Assembly: GCA_035711845.1 (NCBI GenBank) | Contig: DASTBU010000139.1 | Coordinates: 1 to 47,605 of the forward strand | DNA from: DASTBU01 sp035711845 | GTDB lineage: Bacteria; Acidobacteriota; Vicinamibacteria; Vicinamibacterales; 2-12-FULL-66-21 | Direction: 5' to 3' | Length of the DNA: 47,605 bases | Part shown: positions 29,631 to 39,203 of the stretch, one piece after another | Numbering within the stretch: the first letter of the stretch is position 1 | How the letters are laid out: every line of letters starts with the position of its first letter | The notes under the pieces: generated by a model | The model's database searches: none | Told to the model about the DNA's origin: nothing | Seen by the model: the letters and a program-made list of their open reading frames with translations, nothing else | Made by a program: the position numbers and the translations under genes

Positions 29631-29902
29631 GCCCACCGTATGAGCAAGTGACGGGCCGACAATCAACTTCTTCAAATTCAATGACATAGCCGTTACCGGC
29701 CCGTGCCTGTCGCTCACACCTGTGCGCCGGCACCACACCCGGCAGGCAACGCGCGGTCTCCCGACAGGCGGCGCGAACTGGTACGGTGAATCTAGCCGAA
29801 ACGGCGATCCGCGAGGCCGAAGATTGAGCGTCGCGCAAGTATCAGGACAGGTGTGTGCCCGAGGTGGGGAATATCGCCTCGAGGCAGTGAGTTATCGAGA
29901 CC

Positions 29903-30394
29903 ATGCCGATACGCAACAATCTGACGGCCGCGCTCTCCGCCCTTCTCCTCTTGGCTGCATCAGATATGCACGCGCAGCCCAACGCCTGCGGCGCCAGCCA
30001 TCTCGTCACCGTCGAGACGGATGGAAAAGTGTCCAGCGGTTCGAAGGATCGCCTCCTCCGTGCCGTCGAGCTCGGGACGCCTATCCGCGTCGGGTGGACG
30101 ATCGATGCAAACAAGGACGGCATGCCCGACCTGACACACTGGGCCGACGCCGGGTTTCTCTCCGTATTCGAAGGCGAGGTGTTCGCGCAGCTCGAAGACA
30201 TTCAGCGGCAGACACCGCTGGCGGGCCAGGCGCGGATCCGGATGCCGGCGGGCCGGCACCGATGGACCGGTCTGATTGGCACCACCGGCGCGCTCGAAAG
30301 TCATTTTGACGATGGCGCCGAGCCGACGGTGGCGCGGGTACGAGGCACGTGGTGCATCGACCCGCGCGTGGCGACCGATCGCCGACTGCCATGA
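29903..30394 (+). CDS. Conserved-looking exported hypothetical protein
   Basis: 163 residues with a signal peptide (residues 1-24, ending MHAQ). The mature part has two Cys, near the start (NACGAS) and near the end (TWCIDP), that could form a disulfide, and a Trp/Asp-rich centre (GWTIDANKDGMPDLTHWADAGF) followed by FEGEVFAQLEDIQ. This core reminds me of unnamed exported proteins in environmental bacteria, but I can assign no function. It is divergent from the Omp85-like operon across 272 bases in which I see no clear signal. Confidence 0.7.
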   Translation: MPIRNNLTAALSALLLLAASDMHAQPNACGASHLVTVETDGKVSSGSKDRLLRAVELGTPIRVGWTIDANKDGMPDLTHWADAGFLSVFEGEVFAQLEDIQRQTPLAGQARIRMPAGRHRWTGLIGTTGALESHFDDGAEPTVARVRGTWCIDPRVATDRRLP

Positions 30395-30629
30395 GCCTTG
30401 AACGGTGACGCGCGAAGAGCACGCGAACCGGGTTTCTGCGCCGGCCCGTGCCCGGCGACGGTTCTCAGTCCGTCTTCATCGAGAAGCGCGTGCTCTCGAG
30501 CGCCGACGTGGCTCGCGAGCCCGCGCTTGGTGGACTTCATTGACAAACTGCTTCCCCGTCGACCCTTCGCAAGCAGCCCGAGGCCGTTCGTTCCGGATAG
30601 CCGCCCGAGAATCCATCCCGGCGTCCGTG

Positions 30630-31190
30630 CTACTTCAAGCCGAGCTTTCTTCCCGCCACCAGCAGTGCGATCGAGTCGCGAATGCGCTTTGCACGCGTGT
30701 CCGCTCGTTTAGCCGTATGAATCCACACGACGAAGTCACGCCGGTAGGTGGGCGCCAGCTCCCGAAAGAATGCCCACGCTTTGGCATTTGCCTTCAGCGC
30801 CTTGGCAATGTAGACCGGCAGGTCGGGTACCACCGGTCGTGGCGCATAGGTGGTGTTCGTGGGTGCAGCCGCGAGACCGGCTGACGTGAGCAGGCCGGCC
30901 GCCTCGAGCTCCGCCCACCGTTTCCGATTGACGTCCGACCACTTGCTCGTGGGCTGTCGCGGCGTGACCTTGCGAGCGTATCGGTCAACATCGAGACGTT
31001 TGACGAGACTGTCGATCCATCCGAAGCACAGCGCTTCACGAACCGTGTCTTCGTAGGAGATTGACGCTACGCCTGTGTGGGACTTGTAGAACACGAGCCA
31101 GACTCCCGGGCTCGACGTGTGGTGCTTTGCCAGCCACGCCCGCCATTCTCGACGACTCCGAACCTGCAGCGGCGGGAGTTCCTTCGTCAT
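30630..31190 (-). CDS. YdeI/OmpD-associated family protein
   Basis: 186 residues. The sequence follows the YdeI pattern closely: REWRAWLAKHH, GVWLVFYK, YEDTVREALCFGWIDS, a basic tract, TPRQPTSKWSDVN, the C-terminal EELAP-like segment FFRELAPTYRRDFV and the closing WIHTAKRADTRAKRI. Members are small cytoplasmic proteins linked to peptide resistance in enteric bacteria, but the biochemical role is unclear. The ATG at 31190 gives the usual start. The longer frame to 31229 adds 13 atypical residues. Monocistronic. Confidence 0.9.
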   Translation of the reverse strand: MTKELPPLQVRSRREWRAWLAKHHTSSPGVWLVFYKSHTGVASISYEDTVREALCFGWIDSLVKRLDVDRYARKVTPRQPTSKWSDVNRKRWAELEAAGLLTSAGLAAAPTNTTYAPRPVVPDLPVYIAKALKANAKAWAFFRELAPTYRRDFVVWIHTAKRADTRAKRIRDSIALLVAGRKLGLK

Positions 31191-31320
31191 CCCCGCTGTG
31201 CCTCCAATGGACGATATGGCCAGGCCCACAACTGAACACTAAGATGCTGTGTCCGCTATCGCCGCGGGCCGACATCCCACTGGCGCGACCAGTCACGCGA
31301 CCCTCATAGCCGAGGCTATC

Positions 31321-31464
31321 ATGACAGACGCTGCTCTAAATGACCTCGCGATACGCTCGTTTCGCGACATCGCGGACGTCGACCACATCGCGCACACGGC
31401 GTGGCGCACCGCTGGTCTATCTCGATTGAACGGTCCGTCCGCCGACGACCGGTCGATCGGGTGA
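31321..31464 (+). pseudogene. N-terminal fragment of a HEPN-domain gene
   Basis: The first 35 codons (MTDAALNDLAIRSFRDIADV and what follows) match the opening of small HEPN-domain proteins, where the next part should carry the four-helix core and the Rx4-6H RNase motif. Here the match ends at about 31430, exactly where a copy of the MFS gene's upstream sequence begins. The frame then stops at 31464 after unrelated residues. It is a truncated 5' remnant with no visible partner gene. Confidence 0.6.
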
Positions 31465-31623
31465 ACCCTCCCGGCCGCGATGACACTGGGGGCGTCGTGA
31501 TCGTGTCAGGCTGGCGCCGGCGGGTTCAGCGCATCTACCTCGTCTTGCTCCTGCGTCACACGCTGGCGACGTCGTTCATCTGGGGGATCAACACGCTCTT
31601 CCTCCTCGACGCCGAGCTCACCA
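31431..31623. repeat. Partial duplicate of MFS gene 5' region (copy 1)
   Basis: These 193 bases match 33223-33420 (198 bases) in the same orientation, with a 5-base indel and scattered substitutions. The copied segment covers about 70 bases upstream of the MFS start and its first 40 codons. Confidence 0.9.
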
Positions 31624-31817
31624 ACGATGGAAATCGAATGGCCGGCAAAGTCATGTTCGCGACCGCAACCGGACGAATCGTCCGCTGCGAGATCGACGCG
31701 CGCGTCGGCGCGAAGTTCACGACGCCCGAAATCGCGGTTCATCTTGGCGGGGCTGCTCAGCTCGAGCTTGCGTCGAAAGTTCCGAGACGAGCATGCGGGC
31801 AATGTCGCAGTTCATAA
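31497..31817 (+). pseudogene. Truncated MFS transporter fragment with unrelated tail
   Basis: From a GTG at 31497 the frame encodes about 42 residues nearly identical to the start of the MFS protein at 33300 (RRVQRIYLVLLLRHTLA, then SFIWGINTLFLLDAELTN). It covers the first membrane helix only. After 31623 the sequence changes to an unrelated 64-residue tail (MAGKVMFATATGRIVRCEID onward) that I cannot place. It is most likely a recombination relic rather than a working gene. Confidence 0.65.
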
Positions 31818-31968
31818 CTGGAGCGCGTTGCCATGACGCGTGATATCGGCGTATCATCCACCGTGCAGAGGGCCATTAGCTCCTTACATCGAGGAGCCGA
31901 GTTCGCTTTCCCCGCACGACGGTAGCATCACTTCATCGCTCGTCGTTGTTTCACTACGTGGGGGAATC

Positions 31969-32526
31969 ATGAGATACGCTCAACACCGCATCAAAGATGT
32001 CGCAGTTGTCGCGCTCGTTGTACTGGCGTCGATCGCTTGCAGCAAGAACGCGGAAGCGCCGCCCCCGGCGCAGGCCGCCGGTGCCCCAGCACCAGCCCCA
32101 GCACCAGCCCCAGCGGCCGTACCAAGTCCGACGGCTGGAACTCAGGCACCCGCACCTGCCGCCTCGCAGGTCATTGCCAAAGGCGAAGGGAACGATCCCG
32201 GCTTTCGTGTTGAGATCACGGAACTCAAAAGAACCGGGAACGATATGGTGACCTTGAAGATGACCTTCATCAATGAAAGTCGGGAGACGATTCAACAGAA
32301 TTTGTACGAAGCCGGCCTGCTCGATCTCGTGGAAAAGCGACGGTATAGTCCCGTCAACAAGGGGAATGCCTATGAATGTCTGTGCAGCGGCGCTCATGTC
32401 TCTGTTGCCGCCCATGAGCGCGCGAACGCCTGGATCAGGTTCCCAGCACCTCCAGCGACCGTCGAGAAGGTAGGGATCGAGTTAAAAGGATTCCAGCCGA
32501 TCGATGACGTGCCCATCAGCCGGTGA
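31969..32526 (+). CDS. Probable lipoprotein with Ala/Pro-rich linker
   Basis: 185 residues. An N-terminal hydrophobic signal is followed by Cys24 (VLASIACSK), a plausible but imperfect lipobox. Residues 28-70 are almost pure Ala/Pro, a flexible tether. The C-terminal domain of about 110 residues is beta-rich (FRVEITELKRTGNDMVTLKM) and contains a close Cys pair (YECLCSGAH). GGGGGA lies before the ATG. It ends 8 bases before the OmpA-family gene, so the two are co-transcribed and probably act together at the cell envelope. The domain itself is not one I can name. Confidence 0.8.
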   Translation: MRYAQHRIKDVAVVALVVLASIACSKNAEAPPPAQAAGAPAPAPAPAPAAVPSPTAGTQAPAPAASQVIAKGEGNDPGFRVEITELKRTGNDMVTLKMTFINESRETIQQNLYEAGLLDLVEKRRYSPVNKGNAYECLCSGAHVSVAAHERANAWIRFPAPPATVEKVGIELKGFQPIDDVPISR

Positions 32527-32534
32527 CTGACTAG

Positions 32535-33116
32535 ATGGAACCCCGGGGCATTCGGCCGGTACTCGCGATGTTGGCGGCCATCTGCGCAGGCGTCGGCATC
32601 AGCACCGCACAACCGCCGGAGGTCATGTCAGGCTGGCAGTTCCCGAAAGCGGCCGACTTGGTTTTTCCGAAGGCAACAGACCTGCAGTTTCCGCAGCCGA
32701 CGGATTTGGCTGCTCGAACGACAGCCTTACAAGTCCATGAATCGAGTTCGGAGATCCGAATCGAGATGTCCGCCGATGTGCTTTTCGATTTTGACAAGGC
32801 GACACTCTCGGCAAAGGCCCAAGACTCGCTGGAGCAAGCCGCCTCCATCATCCGTGAGAAAGCGAAAGGGCAAGTCAGGATCGATGGCCACACCGATTCG
32901 AAGGGTGACGAGCGATACAACCTCCGTCTCTCCGAACGTCGCGCCAGTGCGGTCAAGATGTGGTTCGTCCAGAAGGCAGGGTTGGCGGACAGTCGATTCG
33001 TGACGCATGGCTATGGCGAGCAGCGGCCGGTGGTGTCAAACACCAAACCAGACGGCTCGGATGATCCGGACGGACGCCAGAAGAACCGACGCGTGGAGAT
33101 CGTGTTCAGTAAGTAA
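32535..33116 (+). CDS. OmpA-family peptidoglycan-binding protein
   Basis: 193 residues. Signal peptide at 1-26 (ending STAQ). Residues 35-58 contain three short repeats of the form FPKAADL, FPKATDL, FPQPTDL. Residues about 75-193 form an OmpA C-terminal domain: VLFDFDKATLS, the peptidoglycan-contact region DGHTDSKGDERYN, LSERRASAVKMW, and the closing KNRRVEIVF. It should anchor to peptidoglycan in the periplasm. There is no beta-barrel. The preceding lipoprotein gene is 8 bases upstream, suggesting a two-protein outer membrane to peptidoglycan link. Confidence 0.93.
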   Translation: MEPRGIRPVLAMLAAICAGVGISTAQPPEVMSGWQFPKAADLVFPKATDLQFPQPTDLAARTTALQVHESSSEIRIEMSADVLFDFDKATLSAKAQDSLEQAASIIREKAKGQVRIDGHTDSKGDERYNLRLSERRASAVKMWFVQKAGLADSRFVTHGYGEQRPVVSNTKPDGSDDPDGRQKNRRVEIVFSK

Positions 33117-33222
33117 GGAAGGCCGCTCGACGATCGGTCGGAAGACAAAGGGACGCTGCTCGGCGTGATGCCGCGCGCCGGCAGGAGCCAGATCGGTATG
33201 GCCAGCAGGTGACGTCAGTGTA

Positions 33223-33420
33223 CGGTCCGTCCGCCGACGACCGGTCGATCGGGTGAACCCGCCCGGCCGCGATGACACTGGAGGCGTCGTGACCGTGTCA
33301 TGAACGCTGGCGCCCGGCGCGTTCAGCGCGTCTATCTCGTCTTGCTCCTCTTGCACACGCTGGCGGCGTCGTTCATCTGGGGCATCAACACGCTCTTTCT
33401 CCTCGACGCCGGGCTCACCA
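33223..33420. repeat. MFS gene 5' region, source copy of the duplication
   Basis: Matches 31431-31623, as described there. This copy continues into the full-length MFS gene, so it is likely the donor. Confidence 0.9.
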
Positions 33421-34522
33421 ATGCGCAGGCTTTTGCCGCCAACGCGTTCTTCACCGCCGGGCTCGTCCTCTTCGAGGTGCCAACGGGAGTCGTCGCCGAC
33501 ATGCGCGGCCGGCGGCTCTCGTACCTGCTCGGCACGCTGACGCTGGCCCTCTCGACGCTGCTCTACCTCCTGATGTGGCGCATCTCGGCGCCATCTGGGC
33601 CTGGGCTCTGGCGTCAGTCATGCTGGGGCTGGGCTTCACATTCTTCTCGGGTGCCGTTCAGGCCTGGCTCGTCGATGCGCTGAGAGCACACGGTTACGAC
33701 GGCGCGCTCGACCCGGTCTTCGCCCGCGGTGAGATCATCGAAGGCGTGGCGATGCTCGGTGGGTCGGTGCTGGGAGGCTACCTCGCCCAGGCGACCAATC
33801 TCGGCGTCCCGTACGTGCTACGCGCCGCCGCGCTGGCGCTCAGTTTCGGGACCGCGTTTCTTCTGCTGCACGACGTCGGATTCACGCCCAAACGCGACGG
33901 CGGCGCAGTGCGCCAGGCGAAGGCGGTGCTGCGCGGTGCGATCCAATACGGGTTCGCCAACCGGCCGGTGCGCTGGGTGATGATCGCGAGTGCCTTCACC
34001 GATGGCGTGTCGATATACGGGTTCTATGCGATGCAGCCGTATCTGCTCGACTTGTACGGCGATCCGAAAGCATACGGCATCGCCGGGCTATCGGCGGCGG
34101 TCGTCGGCGGCGCGCAGATTGCCGGCGGCCTGCTCGTCTCGCCGCTGTCGCGCGCTGTTCCGCGGCGTACGACCTTGCTGCAGGCGGCAGTGGTGGCGAG
34201 CGGTCTGACGCTCGTGCTGATCGGACTCGTGCCCCGCTTCCCAGTCGCAGTAGGACTGCTCGTGGTGTGGGGCCTTGTATTTGCCACCGTGGCGCCGATC
34301 CGGCAGGCCTACCTCAACGAGCTGATTCCGTCCGAGCAGCGAGCGACCGGGCTGTCGCTCGATTCGTTGATGGGGTCGGGCGGCGGCGTGATCGCGCAGC
34401 CACTCCTCGGCAAGGCCGCGGACGTCTGGGGCTATCCGGCCTCCTATGTCTGCAGTGCCACGATCCAACTGATGGCGGCGCCGTTCGTCTGGCTGGTCCG
34501 ACGTCAGCGGCCTGATCTCTGA
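33300..34522 (+). pseudogene. MFS transporter interrupted by a frameshift
   Basis: Together the two frames give a normal 12-helix major facilitator of about 405 residues. The first frame runs from ATG 33300 (VYLVLLLLHTLAASFIWG; motif A-like GVVADMRGRRLSY) and loses sense after LLYLLMWRIS near 33590. The protein continues in another frame from about 33590 (AIWAWALASVMLGLGFTFFSG) to 34522. A single-base loss near 33575-33600 would explain this. It may be a true pseudogene, a sequencing error, or less likely programmed frameshifting, since I see no slippery heptamer. No substrate can be named. The duplicated 5' fragment lies 1.8 kb upstream. Confidence 0.85.
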
Positions 34523-35099
34523 GGTCCGTCATCGCGAGTCGCCGGGCGGCGGAATCGCTGCGTGAGTCCGGGCGGAGCGCCTGCAGGCGTGCCGCTCGCG
34601 CCCCGGGCATCAGGGAGGGGACGACGGCGGTGCCGGCGAGCACGGTTGCTGCGGCGAGAACCGGCAGTGCACCGGGAACGCGCACGTTCGCGAGATAGCT
34701 GGATGCGACGCCGGCAATTGCATAGCCGCCCGCGACGCGGACCGGGATGCCGACCGCCACCGTGGACCGCCCTTCGACACGACGCACACCAGCAGGTGCC
34801 GCGGGCCTGAGCGCGCGCCTGTCGAACGCTGGGCGAGTCATTGATAAAACTGTTTCCACCGCCTGGTGGAACGTGTTAACGAGACGTAAAGCGGCAGCCG
34901 TGGGTGGCCGCGGTCGGGGCGCCCCGCCCGCCGCGCAGCCGCCAGTCCCGTGACAAGCGCGCTTGGCGGCGAGGACGGGTGGGGCTGTCCGCGGCCAGGA
35001 CCCGCGGTCCATCGCTTTACATCTCGCGGAAACGCCCCACAGCCAATGTCGGCACCCCTTGCCGTCCGACGTCGGGCCGAGCGATTTCGTCGGCCGCTT
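34523..35099. other. Intergenic region with ADOP remnant and a hairpin
   Basis: 577 bases. It contains the ADOP remnant and a hairpin TTCCACC-GCCT-GGTGGAA (34854-34871). No intact gene or clear promoter is seen. The 34880-35099 part is GC-rich and featureless. Confidence 0.5.
34566..34769 (-). pseudogene. C-terminal remnant of a third ADOP permease
   Basis: About 68 codons on the minus strand (GIPVRVAGGYAIAGVASSYL onward, to VPSLMPGARAARLQALRPD) match the last membrane helices and the end signature of ADOP permeases (compare PARRATRVDP in the intact copy at 21491). The expected stop is absent, and nothing upstream continues the gene, so this is a decayed tail. Confidence 0.5.
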
Positions 35100-38000
35100 C
35101 TACCTCCGCGGCGTCCATGGCGCGCCGGCCGCGTCGAGCGCGGCGCGCAGCTTCGCGATCTCTCCCTTGATCAACCCGTCCAGATCGCCTGACAGCGCCG
35201 TCAGATCCGCGGTGGCGACTTCGGCGTCCCGCCTCTGCGTGGCCGTTGGCGGCTGCCGTGTCTCGAACGCGCTCATCGCGGACGACACGCGGCTGTCGAT
35301 CGACGGCGCATCCGGCTCGTTGAGACGCTGCCTCGCGGGATCGCCCTCGAGACGCCGGCTCAGCTCCGCGAGCGTCCTGTTCGCGGCATCGACGCGGCCG
35401 AAGAGGGAGGGATCCGCCTTCGGCGCCGCCAGAAGCGAAGCGCGCATGCGGCGCAGCTCGTCGCGCAGGCGTTCGACCTCTTCGCTCACGCCAGCGGCAC
35501 GGCGCCGGAGCTCGGCGACTTCCTGCTGGAACGCCGCGACGGCCGTGAGATCCGTCCCCGCAGGGAGGTTGTTCACCGCCTTCACCTCGAACGGCTGCGG
35601 TTTGCCGAGCGTGCGGACGCCGCCGGACGACACGATCGCCAGCGTGGCCGTGTAGCGGCCGGGTGCGACGAGCGGGCCCTTCGCTGGGTCGGCCCACGGC
35701 GGCCGGAAGCTCGGCGGGTCCAGCTCGACTGGATCGGGGCTCGGACCACGCAGATCCCAGCTCACCCGGTGCAGGCCGGCCTTCGCGGGCCCCTCGATCC
35801 AGCGGATCGACCTTCCGTTGGCGTCAGCGATGGTGACGATGACCTTCGGGCCCGCGTCGAGCGATTCGGTGAACAGACGGTCGAAGCCTGGGAACGGCAC
35901 GTCCGCTCCCTTCTCGCGCAGGGCCTTTTCCTGTGCCTGCCGCGACTCCTTCGCCGACGTCGGCGCCTCCTTCAGGTGATAGGTGAGGAGCGCGCCGAAC
36001 GGCGGGTTGCCGGCGGTGAAGTCGTCGGAGCCGAGCTCGGGGCGGCCGGGCGCCTGGGCCACCTGGTACGGCACGTACCACCACGCATCGCGAACCGGGA
36101 AGAGCGCGGCCTCGTCGGTCAGCGCACCCGACGCCAGCGCGCGCAGCGGAGAGTAGTTGTCGAGCACGTAGAACCCGCGGCCGAAGCTGGCGCCGACGAG
36201 GTCGCTGTCGCGGCGATGGATCTTCAGGTCGCGAAACGAGATGGTCGGCACACCGCCAGCGAGCTTGTGCCAGTTGCGGCCGCCGTTCGGCGTCCAATAG
36301 ATCCCGAACTCGGTGCCGAGGAACAACAGGTCGGGCTGCACGTGATCCTGCTGGATCGCCCACGCGATTGTCCCCTTCGGGAGGTCGCCGGCAATCGAGC
36401 GCCACGAGCGCCCGAGATCGGTGCTCACGAAGACGTAGGCCGAGAAGTCGCCGATCTTGTGCGCGTCGGCGACGGCGTAGATCGTACGCACGTCGTGCAC
36501 CGACGCCTCCACGTCGTTGACGAACGACAACGCCGGCAGGCCCGGCAGCGCCGCGGCCCGCGTCCAGCCCTGTCCGCCGTCGGACGACACCTGCACGAGC
36601 CCATCGTCGGTTCCGACGATGAGGACGCCGGCCTGGAGCGAGGACTCTGCGATCGCGGTGGTGGTCGCGTACTTCGACATGGCGCCGGTGTCGTGCAGCG
36701 CGTCCACGCTCCAGGCGCGGCCGAAGAACTGCTGCTCGTACCGGTTCTGGCCGAGCGTGAGGTCCCCGCTGATTGACGTCCAGCTGTCGCCCCGATCGTC
36801 GCTGCGCCACAGGCGCTGCGACCCGAAATAGATGCGATCGGGGTTGTGCGGGCTGACGAGGATCGGCGAGTCCCAGTTCCAGCGCTCCGGTGGATCGTCC
36901 GGCGCCGCCTGGGGCGTGATACTGATCGCCTCCTCGTTGCGGCGATCCTTGCGATAGAGGTTTCCTTCCTGCCACATGAGGTACATCACGTTTGGATCGC
37001 GCGGATCGAACGCCACGCCATATCCGTCGGCCCCCATCGGCACATACCAGTCCTGGTTCCGAATCCCGTCGCGGTTCATCGTCCTGGAAGGCCCGTGCAG
37101 CGTGCCGAGGTCCTGCGCTCCGCCGAGCACGTCGTAGAACGGCTCGCGGTTGTTCAGCGCGACCTTGTAGAACTGCGCGATGGGCAGGTTCGGGAAATGG
37201 CGCCAGTGCGTGCCCTCGTCGAAGCTCTCGTACAGGCCGCCGTCGGTGCCGACGATCATGTGGCGCGGGCTGGCGGGATCGATCCAGAGCGCGTGGTTGT
37301 CGCTGTGCTTGTCGTGCGCGGTCTCGAGCCGCGAGAAGGTCGCCCCGCCGTCGCGCGTGACGTGGAGGAACACGTCCATCTGGTACACGAGGTCGGGGTT
37401 TGCGGGCGAAGCCTCGATCTCCTGATAGTAATGAGGACCCGTTCCGCCGGAGATGTAGGTGCTGCCCCGCGTCCAGCTCTCGCCCCTGTCGCGGGACCGA
37501 TAGAAGCCGCGCTCCTCCTCGTTCGCCTCGATCGTCGCGTAGACGATGGATGGATCGGCCGGCGTGACGGCGAGGCCGATCTTGCCCATGTCGCCCTTGG
37601 GGAGCCCGTTAATCACCTTGCGCCAGGTCTCGCCGTTGTCGGTCGATTTCCAGATGCCCGAGCCCGGGCCGCCAGCCAGGAATCCCCAGACGTGGCGGCG
37701 CCGCTGATATGAAGCCGCGTAGACGACGCCGGGATTGGAAGAGTCGAACTCGAGGTCCGTGACGCCGGTGTTGTCGTCGATCTGGAGGACCGGCGTCCAC
37801 GTGGCGCCGCCGTCATCGGAGCGATACACGCCGCGCTCGCCGCCCGCCGACCACAGCGGCCCCTCGGCGGCGACCAGCACGACGTTGCCGTCGCGCGGAT
37901 CGACGAGGATGCGTCCGATGTGCTGCGAATTCTGCAGCCCCACGCGTTCCCACGTGCGTCCGGCGTCGCGGCTCCTGTAGAGGCCGTCGCCCCAGCCGAC

Positions 38001-38357
38001 GTGCCGTCCGCTGACGTTCTCGCCCGTGCCGACCCAGACGACCTCGGGATTCGTGGGATCGATCGTGATCTCGCCGATCGAGTAGGAGGCCTGGCTGTCG
38101 AAGATCGGCGTAAACGTGGTCCCGGCGTTCGTCGTCTTCCAGACGCCGCCTGATCCGACCGCGACGTACCACGTGCTCGGATCCTTCGGGTGCACCTCGA
38201 CGTCGGCGATTCGTCCACCCATGATCGCAGGGCCGACGCTGCGGAACGTCAGGCCGTTGGCCGCTGCAGCGATAGCGGGCGGCTGCGGCGCCTGCGCGGC
38301 GAGGGAGGCGACACAGAGAGCAAGGACGATCGCGGCGTGAGATTTGCGCAGGGACAT
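35100..38357 (-). CDS. Secreted Asp-box (BNR/sortilin-like) beta-propeller protein
   Basis: 1085 residues. Signal peptide at 1-21 (ending AAQAP). Residues about 30-750 contain many Asp-box repeats of the type SxDxGxTW: TTNAGTTFT, SRDAGRTWE, SDDGGATWT, STDNGETWR, SRDRGESWT, SDDRGDSWT, STDLGRSWR. These form one or two large beta-propellers like those in sortilins and xyloglucanases. The last 250 residues include a beta-sandwich-like part (VIVTIADANGRSIRW) and a helical tail. Such proteins are strongly expanded in Acidobacteria and are usually named glycosyl hydrolases, but I see no catalytic signature, so binding is as likely as catalysis. AGGAG lies 5 bases before the ATG at 38357. Monocistronic. 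Confidence 0.9.
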   Translation of the reverse strand: MSLRKSHAAIVLALCVASLAAQAPQPPAIAAAANGLTFRSVGPAIMGGRIADVEVHPKDPSTWYVAVGSGGVWKTTNAGTTFTPIFDSQASYSIGEITIDPTNPEVVWVGTGENVSGRHVGWGDGLYRSRDAGRTWERVGLQNSQHIGRILVDPRDGNVVLVAAEGPLWSAGGERGVYRSDDGGATWTPVLQIDDNTGVTDLEFDSSNPGVVYAASYQRRRHVWGFLAGGPGSGIWKSTDNGETWRKVINGLPKGDMGKIGLAVTPADPSIVYATIEANEEERGFYRSRDRGESWTRGSTYISGGTGPHYYQEIEASPANPDLVYQMDVFLHVTRDGGATFSRLETAHDKHSDNHALWIDPASPRHMIVGTDGGLYESFDEGTHWRHFPNLPIAQFYKVALNNREPFYDVLGGAQDLGTLHGPSRTMNRDGIRNQDWYVPMGADGYGVAFDPRDPNVMYLMWQEGNLYRKDRRNEEAISITPQAAPDDPPERWNWDSPILVSPHNPDRIYFGSQRLWRSDDRGDSWTSISGDLTLGQNRYEQQFFGRAWSVDALHDTGAMSKYATTTAIAESSLQAGVLIVGTDDGLVQVSSDGGQGWTRAAALPGLPALSFVNDVEASVHDVRTIYAVADAHKIGDFSAYVFVSTDLGRSWRSIAGDLPKGTIAWAIQQDHVQPDLLFLGTEFGIYWTPNGGRNWHKLAGGVPTISFRDLKIHRRDSDLVGASFGRGFYVLDNYSPLRALASGALTDEAALFPVRDAWWYVPYQVAQAPGRPELGSDDFTAGNPPFGALLTYHLKEAPTSAKESRQAQEKALREKGADVPFPGFDRLFTESLDAGPKVIVTIADANGRSIRWIEGPAKAGLHRVSWDLRGPSPDPVELDPPSFRPPWADPAKGPLVAPGRYTATLAIVSSGGVRTLGKPQPFEVKAVNNLPAGTDLTAVAAFQQEVAELRRRAAGVSEEVERLRDELRRMRASLLAAPKADPSLFGRVDAANRTLAELSRRLEGDPARQRLNEPDAPSIDSRVSSAMSAFETRQPPTATQRRDAEVATADLTALSGDLDGLIKGEIAKLRAALDAAGAPWTPRR

Positions 38358-38537
38358 ATGGCTCCTGGATGCGAGTTCGGGAGAGTGTATCGCTGATTGG
38401 GCGCGAGCCTCGCGGGACGAGGCGCTCGACCCTCCGAACGCTGGAAGACCGCGACGCACGAGAAGGAGGCAGCGCGGATCCCGTCAATTGATTGTCGGGA
38501 TTCTCCCGCCTTCTCGATTCTCGAATCAGAGAGGTAC

Positions 38538-39084
38538 ATGATGACAATTTCCGCGTGCTTCGTTATCCCAGCTTTCGTTCTGCTGTTCGCGCTCGCGCTT
38601 GGCGTACCCCATGGCGGCGCAAAAGCCGGCAGCCTCGGCGTCGGGGACACCTGTCTTCTTCAGGAACCGCTACGAGGTGCCCGCTGGAAAGAGGCTGCTG
38701 ATCGAGGACGTCTCGGTGATGTGTGGCGCTGTAGCGGCGCTCCCGTTTCTCGCGGGCAACGTCACGAGCGGGGACTTCGAGAAGTACGGTATTTCGGGCA
38801 TGGCGAAATTCGGGATCCACTACGCACCCGCAGACTGCCCGGAAGCGCTCGATGGTGAGAATAGTGCCCCGGGCTGCAGCATGTCGTCGGAACCGTGCAG
38901 ATCAACGGCACCAACCCCATCTCGGTTACGAGCGAAGGGCGGCCAAGTGGCCGGCATCGGGGCGGGTCGTCGCTTCGCCACCTTCGCCGAGCAGGGCGGA
39001 ATTCTGAGCGGATTCTGTTATGGTCCGACCGGGGACTTCCCATCAGCCGAGCTCACGGGAACGGGCCGGCTGGTTGACCGCTAG
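38538..39084 (+). pseudogene. Exported hypothetical gene broken by frameshifts
   Basis: AGAGGT precedes an ATG at 38538 that starts a good signal peptide (ISACFVIPAFVLLFALALG). Sense then moves to the +1 frame (FFRNRYEVPAGKRLLIEDVS), returns to the first frame for TVQINGTNPISVTSEG (about 38868-38945), and moves again to the +1 frame (GRRFATFAEQGGILSGFCYG) until the stop at 39084. Read across three shifts it would be one exported beta-rich protein of about 180 residues. Either the gene is decayed or this region carries base-call errors. Function unknown. Confidence 0.6.
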
Positions 39085-39203
39085 CCACGGCTGGGTCGTC
39101 GTCAGTTAGCTGTGGCCCGCGACGCGGTGAAGAGCGCTTTCGCCGCCTGCCAGAACGTCGAGCAGCAGGTGATTTGCTCTTGCCAGCGTCGAATGGCACC
39201 TGC

